A DNA stretch of 61,084 nt from a virus. Made by a program: the position numbers and the translations under genes. Each line of letters opens with the position of its first letter. The first letter of the stretch is position 1. The stretch covers positions 1 to 61,084 of IMG/VR virus record IMGVR_UViG_3300032516_003835; one strand, given 5' to 3'. Shown piece by piece: positions 47,123 to 56,045 of the stretch. The notes under the pieces were generated by a model. It was not told the origin of the DNA and ran no database searches. It worked only from the letters and a program-made list of their open reading frames with translations.

Positions 47123-47767
47123 CTACTTCCGGAGCAGGCCCCAGAACCGCCAGAGCACGGTCAGGAGCCAGATTCGCGTCACCGGCGCCTCGCGGGGCAG
47201 CTCGCCGCCCTGGCCGGCGACCAGAGCCGGCCCCTTGTTGCCCAGGGGGTCCTTCGCCCAGCAGGCGGCGTCATACCCGTAGTGCTCCGGCCCGATGTCA
47301 GCGAACGGCGTAGCCGCGAAGGGCCGGGGGTCGATCCGGTTGTCCGCGGCCGGGCCCGGGCCCCGGACCGTGAGATGGAGATGGGGGCCGGTGGTGTTTG
47401 TCCCGCTATCCCCGGAAAGGCAGACGACGTCTCCAGCGGTGACGGTCTGGCCGGCCTTCGCGGAGGCCGCGGAGGCATAGACCTCGGACAGGTGGTGGTA
47501 GCCGGAGTGGTAGCCCCCGCCGTGGCCGAGCCAGAGGTACAGGCCCCCGCGTATGGTGGAGGATACCTCCCGGACTACCCCGTCAGCGATGGCCCGGACC
47601 GGGGTTCCGACAGGCACTTCGAAGTCTAAGCCCTTGTGTTGCCCCTTGCCCTTGTGCGGACCCGACGTCGCCTTGGGTTCCCAGTGATCGCCCCAGGCAT
47701 CGAACGCGGCCGAGAGTTTGGTCTCAGGGGCTACCGGGCTGATGAAGGGCGGTCTTAGCGCAGCCAT
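47123..47767 (-). CDS. Endolysin, M23-family peptidase
   Basis: A 214-residue zinc endopeptidase cutting peptidoglycan cross-links. QHKGLDFEVPVGTPV holds the first His and Asp ligands, YHHLSEV the middle His, and GPHLHLTV the last His. No signal peptide, so release depends on the holin. The C-terminal ~70 residues may bind the wall, and the end is hydrophobic (IWLLTVLWRFWGLL). ATG at 47767 overlaps the upstream small gene. Confidence 0.85.
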   Translation of the reverse strand: MAALRPPFISPVAPETKLSAAFDAWGDHWEPKATSGPHKGKGQHKGLDFEVPVGTPVRAIADGVVREVSSTIRGGLYLWLGHGGGYHSGYHHLSEVYASAASAKAGQTVTAGDVVCLSGDSGTNTTGPHLHLTVRGPGPAADNRIDPRPFAATPFADIGPEHYGYDAACWAKDPLGNKGPALVAGQGGELPREAPVTRIWLLTVLWRFWGLLRK

Positions 47768-47982
47768 AGCCGCACCCCCAGGTCTACGACTACGCCGCAG
47801 AGGAGCAGGATCACGGCCACCAGGGTCGAGCCTACCTGCCTCCGCACGGCTCCGACCTCGTTCCGGAGTTCCCTGAGCGTGCCGTTTTGATCGGCCTGCC
47901 ACCGCTGCAGGTCCGTGATGGCCTGTCCATGCGCCCCGCACATAGCGAGGTCGAGCTTAGGCCGAACTTCGGCCGCCGTCAC
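47755..47982 (-). CDS. Small lysis-region membrane protein (XhlA-like)
   Basis: A 75-residue protein from GTG 47982 with GGAGGTG upstream. An amphipathic N-terminal part (LQRWQADQNGTLRELRNEVG) precedes one C-terminal transmembrane helix (TLVAVILLLCGVVVDLGV), the layout of XhlA-type or other lysis accessory proteins. Overlaps the endolysin start. Confidence 0.6.
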   Translation of the reverse strand: MTAAEVRPKLDLAMCGAHGQAITDLQRWQADQNGTLRELRNEVGAVRRQVGSTLVAVILLLCGVVVDLGVRLWLR

Positions 47983-48053
47983 TCGCGCCACCTCCGAGAA
48001 TCAGTGAGGGCCCCAAGCGGGGCCCATTTGTTGGCGAATACTCCTGGCTCACG

Positions 48054-49604
48054 CTACTTCAGCTTGTTCAGTGCGTCAGCGATGATCTGCTCGTCCGACG
48101 GCACCGGATCTCCGGCGTCGATCCTGGTCGTCCCGGCGTCCACGTCATGCTCAATCGCGGTCACGGGGAGGTTAGCGGTCTCCCGGAGGGGGTAGGTCCG
48201 AACCCCGGCCGACCACGTCTGCTCGTACCAGTAGAGCGGCAGAGCCTCGCCGAACCCGATTAGCGCGTTCAGCAAGACCGGCCCGGCGACCCGGAGCGGG
48301 TTCTGGGCGTAGGCGGCCAGGCGGGCGTCGGCCACGGCCTGGGCCTGAACCGCCGTGGTATCGACCGCGACTGAGATTGGCGGACCGTCGATGGCCGCGT
48401 TCGCCGCTGGCGCGCCCGCCGTCTTCACCGTGGTAGTCCCCTCGATCAGGACCCGGACGCGGTTGGGCCGGGGTCCGACCTGGGCCTCCCAAGCGGGCGT
48501 CGCGACGAAGCGGAAATGGGGGCTGACGCCGTAGACGACTTGGAGGTCTCGGCCGTAGCCCCTCCCGCTGAGGTCGAAGCGGACGTCGAGGTCCCGGCCG
48601 ATGACGGCTCCGGCGGCGTAGCGGATCTCAAGGTCCCGGCCGATGACGGCTCCGGCGGCGTAGCGGATCTCAAGGTCCCGGCCGACCACGCCGCCAGCAC
48701 CATAGCGGACGTCCAGGTCCCGTCCGACGTCGAGAACGTAGCTGACATCCAACTTGGGCCGGTAGGGCGCCGTCGAGTTGTCGGCGGAGCCAATATTGAA
48801 CATCATGTCGCCGCTGGGAGTGTGCGGGGCCGCGTCGTAGTGGCCCTTGACTCCGAAGCGGCTCACGACGGTCTTCGAGATGTCGGTGAAGGCGGTCAGG
48901 GTGATCGTCTTGGCCCCGGTCGTAGTGCAACCGGTTTCTCCGCGAACCGTGGTACCGATCTGGTCGAAATCGTCCTCCACCATGGGATTGCTGCCGGTAT
49001 AGGGTCCGACTATGGAAATGCTGTCGCCGTTCGCGTAAACCGTGGTCACGTAAACGTGAACGTGCGCCAGGGTGATCCGGCAGGTGTCCGGCAGGCCCGT
49101 GGCATCGAAGGGAATCATGCCACGGTAGACATAATAGGTCGAACTGGAGTAATCGACTCCAATGATCAGAGCCGCGTAGTCGATGTTGTGCGTGAAAGTG
49201 CCCGTCGTGGCGGCCCTCGCCGTGGCGTAGACGGCATGGCTAGCCCAGACGTGCCTGTCGTTCGTCCCGGCGGTGATCTGGGCGAGGTCCGTCGCCGCCA
49301 TGAGCGGGGCGGGCAGGAGGCCCAGGCCGAATCTGAGCGGAGGAGGCGCGGAGCACCGCTGCCGGAAGCGGCCCGGCGAGACTTTCTCCACCTTGACCCA
49401 GTTGCCAGTCAGGGTATGAATGTAGGCCCCGTCGATGTAGCCAGCGGCGTTCTTCTCGCTGTGCGCGTAGACGCGGGGAAGACGGAGAAGACCGAAGGAA
49501 CCCAGGCGGACAAGGCGAGCCAGAAGCCGCACGGCCCGGTAAGGCGCGGTCTCAGGCCAGTGGCCCCGCCTCCATGTCTCGGCTAGCGCGGCTAGGGGTC
49601 TCAC
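48054..49604 (-). CDS. Tail fibre / receptor-binding candidate with 14-residue repeats
   Basis: A 516-residue protein from GTG 49604. After ~100 polar residues a beta-rich module (YVYRGMIPFDATGLPDTC, ITLAHVHVYVTTVYANGD) resembles carbohydrate-binding or fibre domains. It is followed by five or six tandem GRDLEIRYAAGAVI-type repeats (~residues 320-395) and a C-terminal helical and beta domain. Last structural gene before lysis, the usual place for a receptor-binding or tip protein. Its repeats are nearly identical at DNA level. Confidence 0.7.
   Translation of the reverse strand: MRPLAALAETWRRGHWPETAPYRAVRLLARLVRLGSFGLLRLPRVYAHSEKNAAGYIDGAYIHTLTGNWVKVEKVSPGRFRQRCSAPPPLRFGLGLLPAPLMAATDLAQITAGTNDRHVWASHAVYATARAATTGTFTHNIDYAALIIGVDYSSSTYYVYRGMIPFDATGLPDTCRITLAHVHVYVTTVYANGDSISIVGPYTGSNPMVEDDFDQIGTTVRGETGCTTTGAKTITLTAFTDISKTVVSRFGVKGHYDAAPHTPSGDMMFNIGSADNSTAPYRPKLDVSYVLDVGRDLDVRYGAGGVVGRDLEIRYAAGAVIGRDLEIRYAAGAVIGRDLDVRFDLSGRGYGRDLQVVYGVSPHFRFVATPAWEAQVGPRPNRVRVLIEGTTTVKTAGAPAANAAIDGPPISVAVDTTAVQAQAVADARLAAYAQNPLRVAGPVLLNALIGFGEALPLYWYEQTWSAGVRTYPLRETANLPVTAIEHDVDAGTTRIDAGDPVPSDEQIIADALNKLK
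48601..48726. repeat. 42-bp tandem repeat in the tail-fibre gene
   Basis: An exact 42-bp unit occurs at 48601-48642 and 48643-48684, with a degenerate third copy to 48726 and partial copies at either side. Each unit encodes 14 residues. Confidence 0.9.
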
Positions 49605-50107
49605 GCGTCGGATCCGCCTTCGAACGCGATGACGAAGGAATCCGTCGAGAACCCCGTGCAACCGGCCGTGACGGTAAGCTCGGTCCAGACGCAGTACCAC
49701 TGGGTTGTCGGGACATCCAGCATGGTGAGCGGGGCGGCCGAACTCGGCAGGCTGAAGGTGACTCCCGACGGGGCGCAGGTCTCATCTAGGATGGTGGTTC
49801 CCGTGGAGTAGAGCCCGACGGGGTCGAGACCCATCTTGGCGTTGGTCCCAGCCGAAGGCGTGTTCGTTCTGATCCAGGTATTGGGAGTCTGCCACGGGTA
49901 GCCGGTCGAGGCGTTCTGGACGTAGAAGGCCCTGTACTTGACGCACCCGGCCAGGGCCTCGGCCCCGGTGATGTCGTCGTAGAGTTCCGTCGCCGAGGCG
50001 GAGATTATGGCATGGGATGAGATCGTGCCGCCCAGCGATAGGTCGGGGTTAGCGTTCGCCGCGCCACCGGACAGGTGAAAATGGATCTCGGTATCTATGA
50101 TGGGCAT
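49601..50107 (-). CDS. Hypothetical tail/tip protein
   Basis: A 168-residue beta-rich protein (HFHLSGGAANANPDLSLGGT near the N-terminus) with several Cys and Trp. Its start and end touch neighbouring tail genes. Probably a structural tip or fibre component. Confidence 0.65.
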   Translation of the reverse strand: MPIIDTEIHFHLSGGAANANPDLSLGGTISSHAIISASATELYDDITGAEALAGCVKYRAFYVQNASTGYPWQTPNTWIRTNTPSAGTNAKMGLDPVGLYSTGTTILDETCAPSGVTFSLPSSAAPLTMLDVPTTQWYCVWTELTVTAGCTGFSTDSFVIAFEGGSDA

Positions 50108-50124
50108 CGTAGGACCTCCCTCGA

Positions 50125-51762
50125 TCAGGGGGCCACCTGGCCCCGGATGGCGCAGTAACTGGAGACGGGCATGTCTGTGGTTTTCATCATCCAGGTTTTC
50201 GGTGGGTCGGTGTCGGCGGCCACCCAGAACATGGCGTGGACCAGTGGCCTCACGAACTTGAAGGCATCCATCAGGGTCTTCCCGAGGACGTCCATGGGTC
50301 CGGCCAGACCGAGGGAGACATTGATCCCGGACGGGTCGAGGTCGGTGGCGTAGAGGCTGACCAGGTCGTAAAGATGCTGCCCGTAATCCTGGGAGCAGGT
50401 GGCCGTCGTCACGATCATGCGGTGAACCAATTTCGCGTCCGGCAGGTAGCAGTCGTAGGCGAACACGTTGGCGTCGATCCTCGCCGGGTCACCCTCGACC
50501 CAGCCGGTGAACTGCTTCTGGTTTCCGTCGCCGTCCCGGATCGCGAGAGTCATTTCCTCGCCGCGCATGGGCATTTCGCTGGAGGCGACGTCGGCCAGGC
50601 TGAACCGCATCCAGCCAAGTTCCCCGTTGGTGGTCTGCCTGGTCTTCACCCCGAAGGCATTCGCCGTCCAATCGGTGGCCGCGGAATCCACGAGGGCGAA
50701 CCGCTGGGCCACGGAGAGGATGACGCGGAGTTGCCGGGTGGCTGACCAGTCGCCGTAGTCGGCTATGTCGGCGTCCCAGGAGCAGGCCCGCCAGTAAAAC
50801 CACCTGGTGGCCCAGGCGCCGGGAACCGGCGAGACGTAGCGGCAGCGGGCGGTGACGGGAGCCCCACCTACGGGCAGGGCTACCCAGGCCGCGCCGTTCC
50901 AATAGGTCCAGCCGGCCTGATCGAGCTTCGAGTTCAGATCGAACTCCGGCGAGGTCCAGACGTTGGTCCGGTTGGCCTGGATCCGTGGGAACCAGACCGT
51001 ATCCGTGCAGCCCGCGTCCTGGACCGGGTCGAGCTCGAAGGCCAGGGCCGACCGGGCCTTGGTGTCGAGGTTGATCGGCGTGACCTGCTCGGCCCCGAGG
51101 GCGGCGGTGACGATGATTTCGACATAGACGTCTACCGCGTCAGGGGCCCCAACGAGGGACCCATCCACGTTGATCGTAAGGGTAACCGTCGAGTCCGGCG
51201 AGACGGAGGCGGCGATGTCGTACCAGCCGGTTTCGACCCCGTTGTTGAGGTCGCCGGTATAGCCGTACTGGGAGGCGCCGATGTGGACGTGGGGGTCATG
51301 GGTTTGGGAGGTAAGGAGCTTGCGCCACTGCGTGGATATAGAGAAGGCATACGTGTAGGCGGTGACATGCAGGGCCGAATGCTGCGATGAGGTCGCCGAG
51401 ACGAACGCGTTTGCGGTGACCGTCGCGCCGGTGCCCGATCCCGACTGAGAGGCGACTGCCCCGCCAATGCTTGCGGACACAGAGTAAGTATCAGAGCCGC
51501 CCGAGGAGACAGTTGACGTAGCCAATCCCGAAAGGAACGTGTACCCAGTAGGATAGCTGACCATCAGGCCCATGGAGGTCGTTATCCCCGGGCTACCACT
51601 TCCCGACTCTGAGTCACTCGTGGTTTGGTAGTCATAGAACGACACGGCCTTGCCCCGGAATTTGACTCGCGCCGACACAAGGGTTCCCTTGGGCAGCACG
51701 TAGGAGAGGGTGGAGTTATTGGTCTTGGTGACGTAGCCGCCCGAGCCGTAGGTCGTAGACAT
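50125..51762 (-). CDS. Minor tail / baseplate protein
   Basis: A 545-residue beta-rich protein from ATG 51762 with TTTGGAGG upstream. The N-terminal ~200 residues are Ser-, Thr- and Gly-rich; the middle (YVSPVPGAWATRWFYWRACS, then WSATRQLRVIL) looks like fibronectin-type beta domains; the end is an alpha/beta domain. Located after the distal-tail-like gene, as expected for a tail-tip or hub protein. Confidence 0.65.
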   Translation of the reverse strand: MSTTYGSGGYVTKTNNSTLSYVLPKGTLVSARVKFRGKAVSFYDYQTTSDSESGSGSPGITTSMGLMVSYPTGYTFLSGLATSTVSSGGSDTYSVSASIGGAVASQSGSGTGATVTANAFVSATSSQHSALHVTAYTYAFSISTQWRKLLTSQTHDPHVHIGASQYGYTGDLNNGVETGWYDIAASVSPDSTVTLTINVDGSLVGAPDAVDVYVEIIVTAALGAEQVTPINLDTKARSALAFELDPVQDAGCTDTVWFPRIQANRTNVWTSPEFDLNSKLDQAGWTYWNGAAWVALPVGGAPVTARCRYVSPVPGAWATRWFYWRACSWDADIADYGDWSATRQLRVILSVAQRFALVDSAATDWTANAFGVKTRQTTNGELGWMRFSLADVASSEMPMRGEEMTLAIRDGDGNQKQFTGWVEGDPARIDANVFAYDCYLPDAKLVHRMIVTTATCSQDYGQHLYDLVSLYATDLDPSGINVSLGLAGPMDVLGKTLMDAFKFVRPLVHAMFWVAADTDPPKTWMMKTTDMPVSSYCAIRGQVAP

Positions 51763-51770
51763 GGGACCTC

Positions 51771-51803
51771 CAAAGAGAAGACCCCGCCTCAATGGGCGGG
51801 GTC
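51771..51803 (-). terminator. Terminator within the tail operon
   Basis: GACCCCGCC and GGCGGGGTC pair perfectly (9 bp) with a 6-base loop, followed on the minus strand by TTCTCTTT. It closes the secreted-protein gene unit just upstream of the tail-tip gene. Confidence 0.7.
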
Positions 51804-51829
51804 AGGGGAACAACGCGGGAGCGGAACGC

Positions 51830-52243
51830 TTAAGGCATGGCCCAGGAGCCAAGGGTGATCGTGACCGGAAGGTTCGTCTCGTAGTTGAGCCAACAACAGG
51901 TCAATGATACCTCGCCCGCATAGTGGCCATCGGCAAAGCGGAGAATGCGGTCCTCACCGGGCAGAAGGGTGCGGAATGCGCCCCACCACTGAGGCGGGGG
52001 ACCGTAGCCGTGCCAGTTCAGTGTAGGAGAGGGGCCAGTGACGTCGATGGGACGGTCTAAGCCATTATGAACCACGTAGTAGAGGGCATCTCCGCCGGGG
52101 GTCTTGACTACGGACAGCAGCGTAGCGGAAACGCCGCAGGAGTCGGCGCTTCCCCCAAATCGAGAGAGCGTCGAAGCCGACACCGGAGCCGCCAGCAGCG
52201 CGACGGCCAGGACGACGGCTAGGATGAGAGCGAATCTTCTCAC
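51830..52243 (-). CDS. Secreted protein, probable moron gene
   Basis: A 137-residue protein from GTG 52243 with AGGAGGG seven bases upstream. A signal peptide (RRFALILAVVLAVALLAAPV then SAS) is followed by a small beta-type domain with three Cys and a WHGYGPPPQWWGAF segment. It has its own promoter with a 10-bp inverted repeat and its own terminator, and lies inside the tail operon, the layout of a moron expressed from the prophage. No family recognised. Confidence 0.7.
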   Translation of the reverse strand: MRRFALILAVVLAVALLAAPVSASTLSRFGGSADSCGVSATLLSVVKTPGGDALYYVVHNGLDRPIDVTGPSPTLNWHGYGPPPQWWGAFRTLLPGEDRILRFADGHYAGEVSLTCCWLNYETNLPVTITLGSWAMP

Positions 52244-52254
52244 GCGCTTTCCCT

Positions 52255-52305
52255 CCTCTGGGAATCTCTGCGACCCCATCATACCAGTTTCCCAGAGGAA
52301 TGCCA
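52255..52305 (-). promoter_or_regulatory. Moron promoter with a 10-bp inverted repeat
   Basis: On the minus strand an extended -10 TGGTATGAT (TATGAT at 52278-52283) with a weak -35 TGGCAT (52300-52305) 16 bases upstream. CCTCTGGGAA and TTCCCAGAGG (52255-52264, 52289-52298) flank the -10 as a perfect inverted repeat whose proximal arm abuts the ribosome site. Confidence 0.65.
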
Positions 52306-52321
52306 CAGCCTCCAGCCCCGA

Positions 52322-52714
52322 CTAGAACACCGTCAGCCAGTCGCTATCCCAGGTGGGCCTCGGATCAGGGCAGACTATCTCCAGCCTGCATTTCCGATGG
52401 CCCGGCCCCGCCGGACCCCAGACCGGCCGCTGGATGCGAGCGCAGGTGTAGACCTCGTAGTCGTCGTAGCAGGGCACGACGAGGTCTCCCGTAACCCCGG
52501 AGTTGAAGAGCTGTTGGTAGGCGACGTACTGCGCTTTCGTGCTTGGCTCCACGGTCACGGAGAAGGTCATGGGGCGGCGGGAGTCGTCCACTGATAGCTC
52601 CCCGTCCACCCCAGGAGGGCGGAACGCGTTGACGTCGTAGCCGCCCTCGAAACTCCAGTCGGGGCAGACCAGGAGGGTAACGCCGTTGAAGGACCACTCC
52701 ATCATGGCGGCCAT
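52322..52714 (-). CDS. Distal-tail-like protein
   Basis: A 130-residue beta-rich protein starting MAAMMEWSFNGVTLLVCPDW, directly downstream of the tape measure (start overlaps its TAA). Size and position suggest a distal tail adaptor. No specific family motif seen. Confidence 0.6.
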   Translation of the reverse strand: MAAMMEWSFNGVTLLVCPDWSFEGGYDVNAFRPPGVDGELSVDDSRRPMTFSVTVEPSTKAQYVAYQQLFNSGVTGDLVVPCYDDYEVYTCARIQRPVWGPAGPGHRKCRLEIVCPDPRPTWDSDWLTVF

Positions 52715-54840
52715 TAGGACACCCCCGGAACCATGTTCGCCTTGAGAGTGCGGGCCAGGCCCCGACCCCACCGCGCGCCGACTTCCTCAGCCTCAGAGGC
52801 CCTGACGTTGGGAAAGCTCGGGTTGATCGTAACGTGCTGAACAACCCCGCCCAGGCCCATGCCGGGCTTCACGGGAATGACCATCTCATCATAGAGACCC
52901 TCGCCCAGGTTGTAGAGTCTGCCGCCGGGCGTCCGGGGGACGTAGGCCCCATCCGCCGCGCCGGGAATGCCGGTCTCCGTGCGGAGTGCGGACAGGTCGG
53001 GAATCATGGTCTGCATGAACGTCTCGGCCTGCTCCCGCGTGACCGGGGTTCCGAGGGCGGCCATGCGCTCCATGTAGTGCCCGACGGCCTCCTCGTACCT
53101 GGCGGCCCAGTCGCTACCCTCGGCCGTGGTCCTGAGCATGAGTCCGCCCTGGCCTGCGGCAACCTCGGCGGGGTCGGGGGCCAGGGCGTCGAGGGCCTTC
53201 TTCGTCTCCTCCGCCTGAACCTGGAGGCTGAGCAGTTCCTCCCTGACGGCCCGCGTGACCTCGGCGTCCTTGCCCTTGGTCTTGACGAGGTTCTCCCAGA
53301 CCGCCTGAACCTCGGTGATCTGCTTTGTGAGCGAGTCATACTCTTCGGTAAGGTGGGCCGTCTCGGCGGCCTGGAACTCGGCCGAGCCCTCGGTGCCCCG
53401 GAAGCGGTTCTGCCAGAGAGTCCAGGTCTGATCGAGGAATCTCAGGTCCTGGGCCAGGACGGCAAAGCGTTTGGTGAGGGTTTCAAGGAGGTTGTCGGGT
53501 TCGCCTCCGCCGGGTGGAGGTGTCTCGACCTTCGGCTTCGTCCAGGAGCCCATGGCGCGAAGTGGCGGCTTTAGCCCGGCGACCTTGCTCCATTCGATAT
53601 TCATCTTGGTCAGGTAGGTCATGTGCGTGAACGTCAGGCGGGAAACGGCCGCATTGGCGGCAGCCGCTTCCTCGGCCGTCTCCTTCAACGCGGCGGCTAC
53701 GCGAAGCTGGGCCGCCTCTCCTCCCCGAGCGCTGGCCGTGGCGTCGTCCAGCACCTCGGTGTATTGCGCGACCTCGGAGGATGCGCCCCCCCATGCGTCG
53801 CCGGCGAGAGCCAGGGCTCCGAGTAGGGCGATGGCGATTCCCAGGGGCCCCATGGCGACCCTTACGGCCGTCCCGAGGACGGTAGCCCCCGCCGCGGCGG
53901 CCGTCATTCCGGTGGCTGCCGTGAGTCCCGATGCCCCCAGGCCAGTGACGAGGAGAGTCGCCTGGGCGAGGACCTGGGCGAGAGCGCCGGAGGCGTTGGT
54001 CACGAACATCAGGATCGCCCCGGTGGCCCTGATCGCGAAAGTGGTGACGATGATGGTTCCCAGGACCTTGAAAGCCGTCCCGATCTCCGGCAGGTGGCCG
54101 AGGGTCCATTCGAGGAACCGCTGCGCGGGCGGGAGAAGGCCGCCAAGGATGGCCTGGCCTGTGGCCATGGCCACAGACCTCACCGTCTCCAGCGTGTCCC
54201 TGAATTTATCATTGGCCTGGATCGTCTCGTCCGAGAGCACCAGACCGAGTTCATGGGCCCGGGCGGACAACTCGGCGATGCCATCTGCGCCCTGATTGAG
54301 GAGCGGCAGGAGCTCCGAGGCGCCCCGGCCAAACACTTTCATGGCCAGACCGTCGCGGAGCGCCCCGGGCTCCATGGCGGCAAGCTGAGCCAGCGTCTCG
54401 TCGAAAATGTCCTGGGTGGCCCGGAGTTCGCCGCCGACATCATAGATCGAGACACCCAGGCGGTCGAACGCCTCCTTCTGAGCCTCGCCCCCGAGCTCCG
54501 CCCCCAGCATCATGCGGGTCATGGCCGACACGGCGGAACCGAGGGACTCCACAGCCACGTCGGATTGCTCCGCCGCGAACTTGAGTTCCTGGAGGCGAGT
54601 CCGGGAGATGCCCGTCCGCTGAGACATGACGTCGATGGCCTCCGAGGCGGCGGTGAACCGGCCGACAAGGGCCACGATCCCGTAGGCGCCCAGGAGCCCG
54701 CCGGCCCAGCGGGCGGCGGTCTTAATCATCGCCCCGAGCCGCTGATCTACGCCGGCGGCCCTGCGGTCGAGCCGGTCCAGGCTGGTGCCGGCGGCGGAGT
54801 CATCGACCAGGACCTTGCCCCACAGTCTGAAAATCTCCAA
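52714..54840 (-). CDS. Tape measure protein
   Basis: A 708-residue protein. N-terminal region has tail tape-measure features (SQRTGISRTRLQELKFAAEQ, then KVFGRGASELLPLLN), followed by hydrophobic segments (GTIIVTTFAIRATGAILMF, and Gly- and Ala-rich helices around 320-360) that may enter the membrane on ejection, and a long coiled-coil part. At roughly 0.15 nm per residue the tail would be about 100 nm. Confidence 0.92.
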   Translation of the reverse strand: MEIFRLWGKVLVDDSAAGTSLDRLDRRAAGVDQRLGAMIKTAARWAGGLLGAYGIVALVGRFTAASEAIDVMSQRTGISRTRLQELKFAAEQSDVAVESLGSAVSAMTRMMLGAELGGEAQKEAFDRLGVSIYDVGGELRATQDIFDETLAQLAAMEPGALRDGLAMKVFGRGASELLPLLNQGADGIAELSARAHELGLVLSDETIQANDKFRDTLETVRSVAMATGQAILGGLLPPAQRFLEWTLGHLPEIGTAFKVLGTIIVTTFAIRATGAILMFVTNASGALAQVLAQATLLVTGLGASGLTAATGMTAAAAGATVLGTAVRVAMGPLGIAIALLGALALAGDAWGGASSEVAQYTEVLDDATASARGGEAAQLRVAAALKETAEEAAAANAAVSRLTFTHMTYLTKMNIEWSKVAGLKPPLRAMGSWTKPKVETPPPGGGEPDNLLETLTKRFAVLAQDLRFLDQTWTLWQNRFRGTEGSAEFQAAETAHLTEEYDSLTKQITEVQAVWENLVKTKGKDAEVTRAVREELLSLQVQAEETKKALDALAPDPAEVAAGQGGLMLRTTAEGSDWAARYEEAVGHYMERMAALGTPVTREQAETFMQTMIPDLSALRTETGIPGAADGAYVPRTPGGRLYNLGEGLYDEMVIPVKPGMGLGGVVQHVTINPSFPNVRASEAEEVGARWGRGLARTLKANMVPGVS

Positions 54841-54843
54841 GGT

Positions 54844-55517
54844 CTACGCCTCCCCCCGCGCGGCTTCGGCCGCGGCCCGCTTGCGCTCGATCTTCTCCCG
54901 GATCAGCCGGGCCTTCGCTAGGAGCTCGGCCTCCGGTGTCCGGGAGATCGAAGGCAGCCGGCCCGTAATCCGCCGGCGAAACTCCTCGTAGCCGATATGG
55001 TCCTTCTTGTCGGTAACGCGCTGGAGCCGGATGAGGTAGAGGTCCCAGGTCCGCTCCTCGGTCTGCCCCTCCTCCCCGGCCGTCATGGCGCGGGAGATGA
55101 GAGGCAGGCCCTCGCTGAGAGGTAGGTCTAGGACGTAGGCGGGGTTCGGGTAGCGCCGGCAGATGGCGTCGAGGAGGCCCGTATCGTCGGCCGCGGCAGC
55201 AGTTCTAAAAAACCCTGGAGGCCCTTGCTCCGCGCCACCGCCCGGACGATGGGCAGGGCCTTCTCAAGCTCCAGGTCGGCGAACTCGGCCCCGGTCATCC
55301 CGGCGAGACCCCCGATGAGACCGGTGATCTCGGCCTCGGCGTCGCCCAGGCGCGTGATGACCTGGGTCATGAGGTCGGCCCCGACTTCCTCGACCGTCAC
55401 CTTGCCGCGAAGGTCCACTTTCAGCCCCATGGCTTTCAGGGCTCGCGACGCGGCGAACAGATCGGAGGTCTTGAGGGGCCGGATGAGTTCCAGTTTCGGC
55501 TTCGGCTTTTTGCTCAC
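54844..55517 (-). CDS. Tail assembly chaperone, frameshifted long form (G-T)
   Basis: The T part (54844 to about 55200) joins the G gene by a -1 shift at TTTTTTA (55206-55212). After the shift the reading is FFRTAAAADDTGLLDAICRR, continuing without stop through MTAGEEGQTEERTWDLYLIR to ARGEA, about 224 residues in total. This is the conserved G/G-T arrangement of long-tailed phages; both forms bind the tape measure during tail assembly. An internal ATG at 55086 could also give an 80-residue product. Confidence 0.85.
55128..55517 (-). CDS. Tail assembly chaperone, short form (G)
   Basis: A 129-residue zero-frame product. It starts MSKKPKPKLELIRPLKTSDL; after the slippery site it has a ~25-residue Pro- and Thr-rich tail ending PPTS. 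Located between tail tube and tape measure genes. Confidence 0.85.
   Translation of the reverse strand: MSKKPKPKLELIRPLKTSDLFAASRALKAMGLKVDLRGKVTVEEVGADLMTQVITRLGDAEAEITGLIGGLAGMTGAEFADLELEKALPIVRAVARSKGLQGFLELLPRPTIRASSTPSAGATRTPPTS
55206..55212 (-). promoter_or_regulatory. Slippery heptamer for -1 frameshifting
   Basis: On the minus strand T-TTT-TTA in the zero frame (GGT TTT TTA), the classic X-XXY-YYZ type, shifting to TTT TTT AGA. The downstream sequence is very GC-rich and likely to fold. Confidence 0.85.
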
Positions 55518-55528
55518 GCTTGGACCTC

Positions 55529-56041
55529 CTAGGACGTAGTGAAGGCCACCGACCAGGGCGGCGTCGTGCGATCGGACGACGTATAGCAGCCGAGGAAGTC
55601 GATTTTCGGGACGACCTCGCTTTTGTCCGCGAAGGGGAGACTGATCGGCTCGAGGTTCACCGCGTTGAAGATGGTAATCACGCAGCCAGTGCCGTCCATC
55701 TGCTCACCGGTGAAATAAACCGCGGCTAGATAATGGCTCGTCGTGAGATCGGCGAGCGGCGTCCAGGCCGTCGAGTTCGCGGTGGTCATCGCGGTGCCGG
55801 AGAACAGGTGGGCCAGGTCCGCCGTGGGGAGTTCAAGGCTGTTCAAGACGAGATGCGGCTCCTCGCCCACTTTCCGGATCCGGCCGACGACCGCGCCTCG
55901 GTCACCGTCGGCGACAACCCGCCGGAACTCGCGATCGACCCGGAACTCCCCGCCTCCACGGCAGAGGAGGTCAACCGGCGTCGCGCCGGAACTGGACAGG
56001 ATCGTGAAAACGCCTTCGCCGAGCAGAATATTGTCGGGCAT
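55529..56041 (-). CDS. Major tail (tube) protein
   Basis: A 170-residue beta-rich protein (LLGEGVFTILSSSGATPVDL at the N-terminus). Size, composition and place between connector genes and tail chaperones fit the tail tube subunit. Confidence 0.8.
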   Translation of the reverse strand: MPDNILLGEGVFTILSSSGATPVDLLCRGGGEFRVDREFRRVVADGDRGAVVGRIRKVGEEPHLVLNSLELPTADLAHLFSGTAMTTANSTAWTPLADLTTSHYLAAVYFTGEQMDGTGCVITIFNAVNLEPISLPFADKSEVVPKIDFLGCYTSSDRTTPPWSVAFTTS

Positions 56042-56045
56042 TGGA

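Noticed and set aside
48601-48726. CRISPR-like array
   Set aside because: The 42-bp repeats are contiguous without spacers and encode in-frame fibre repeats.
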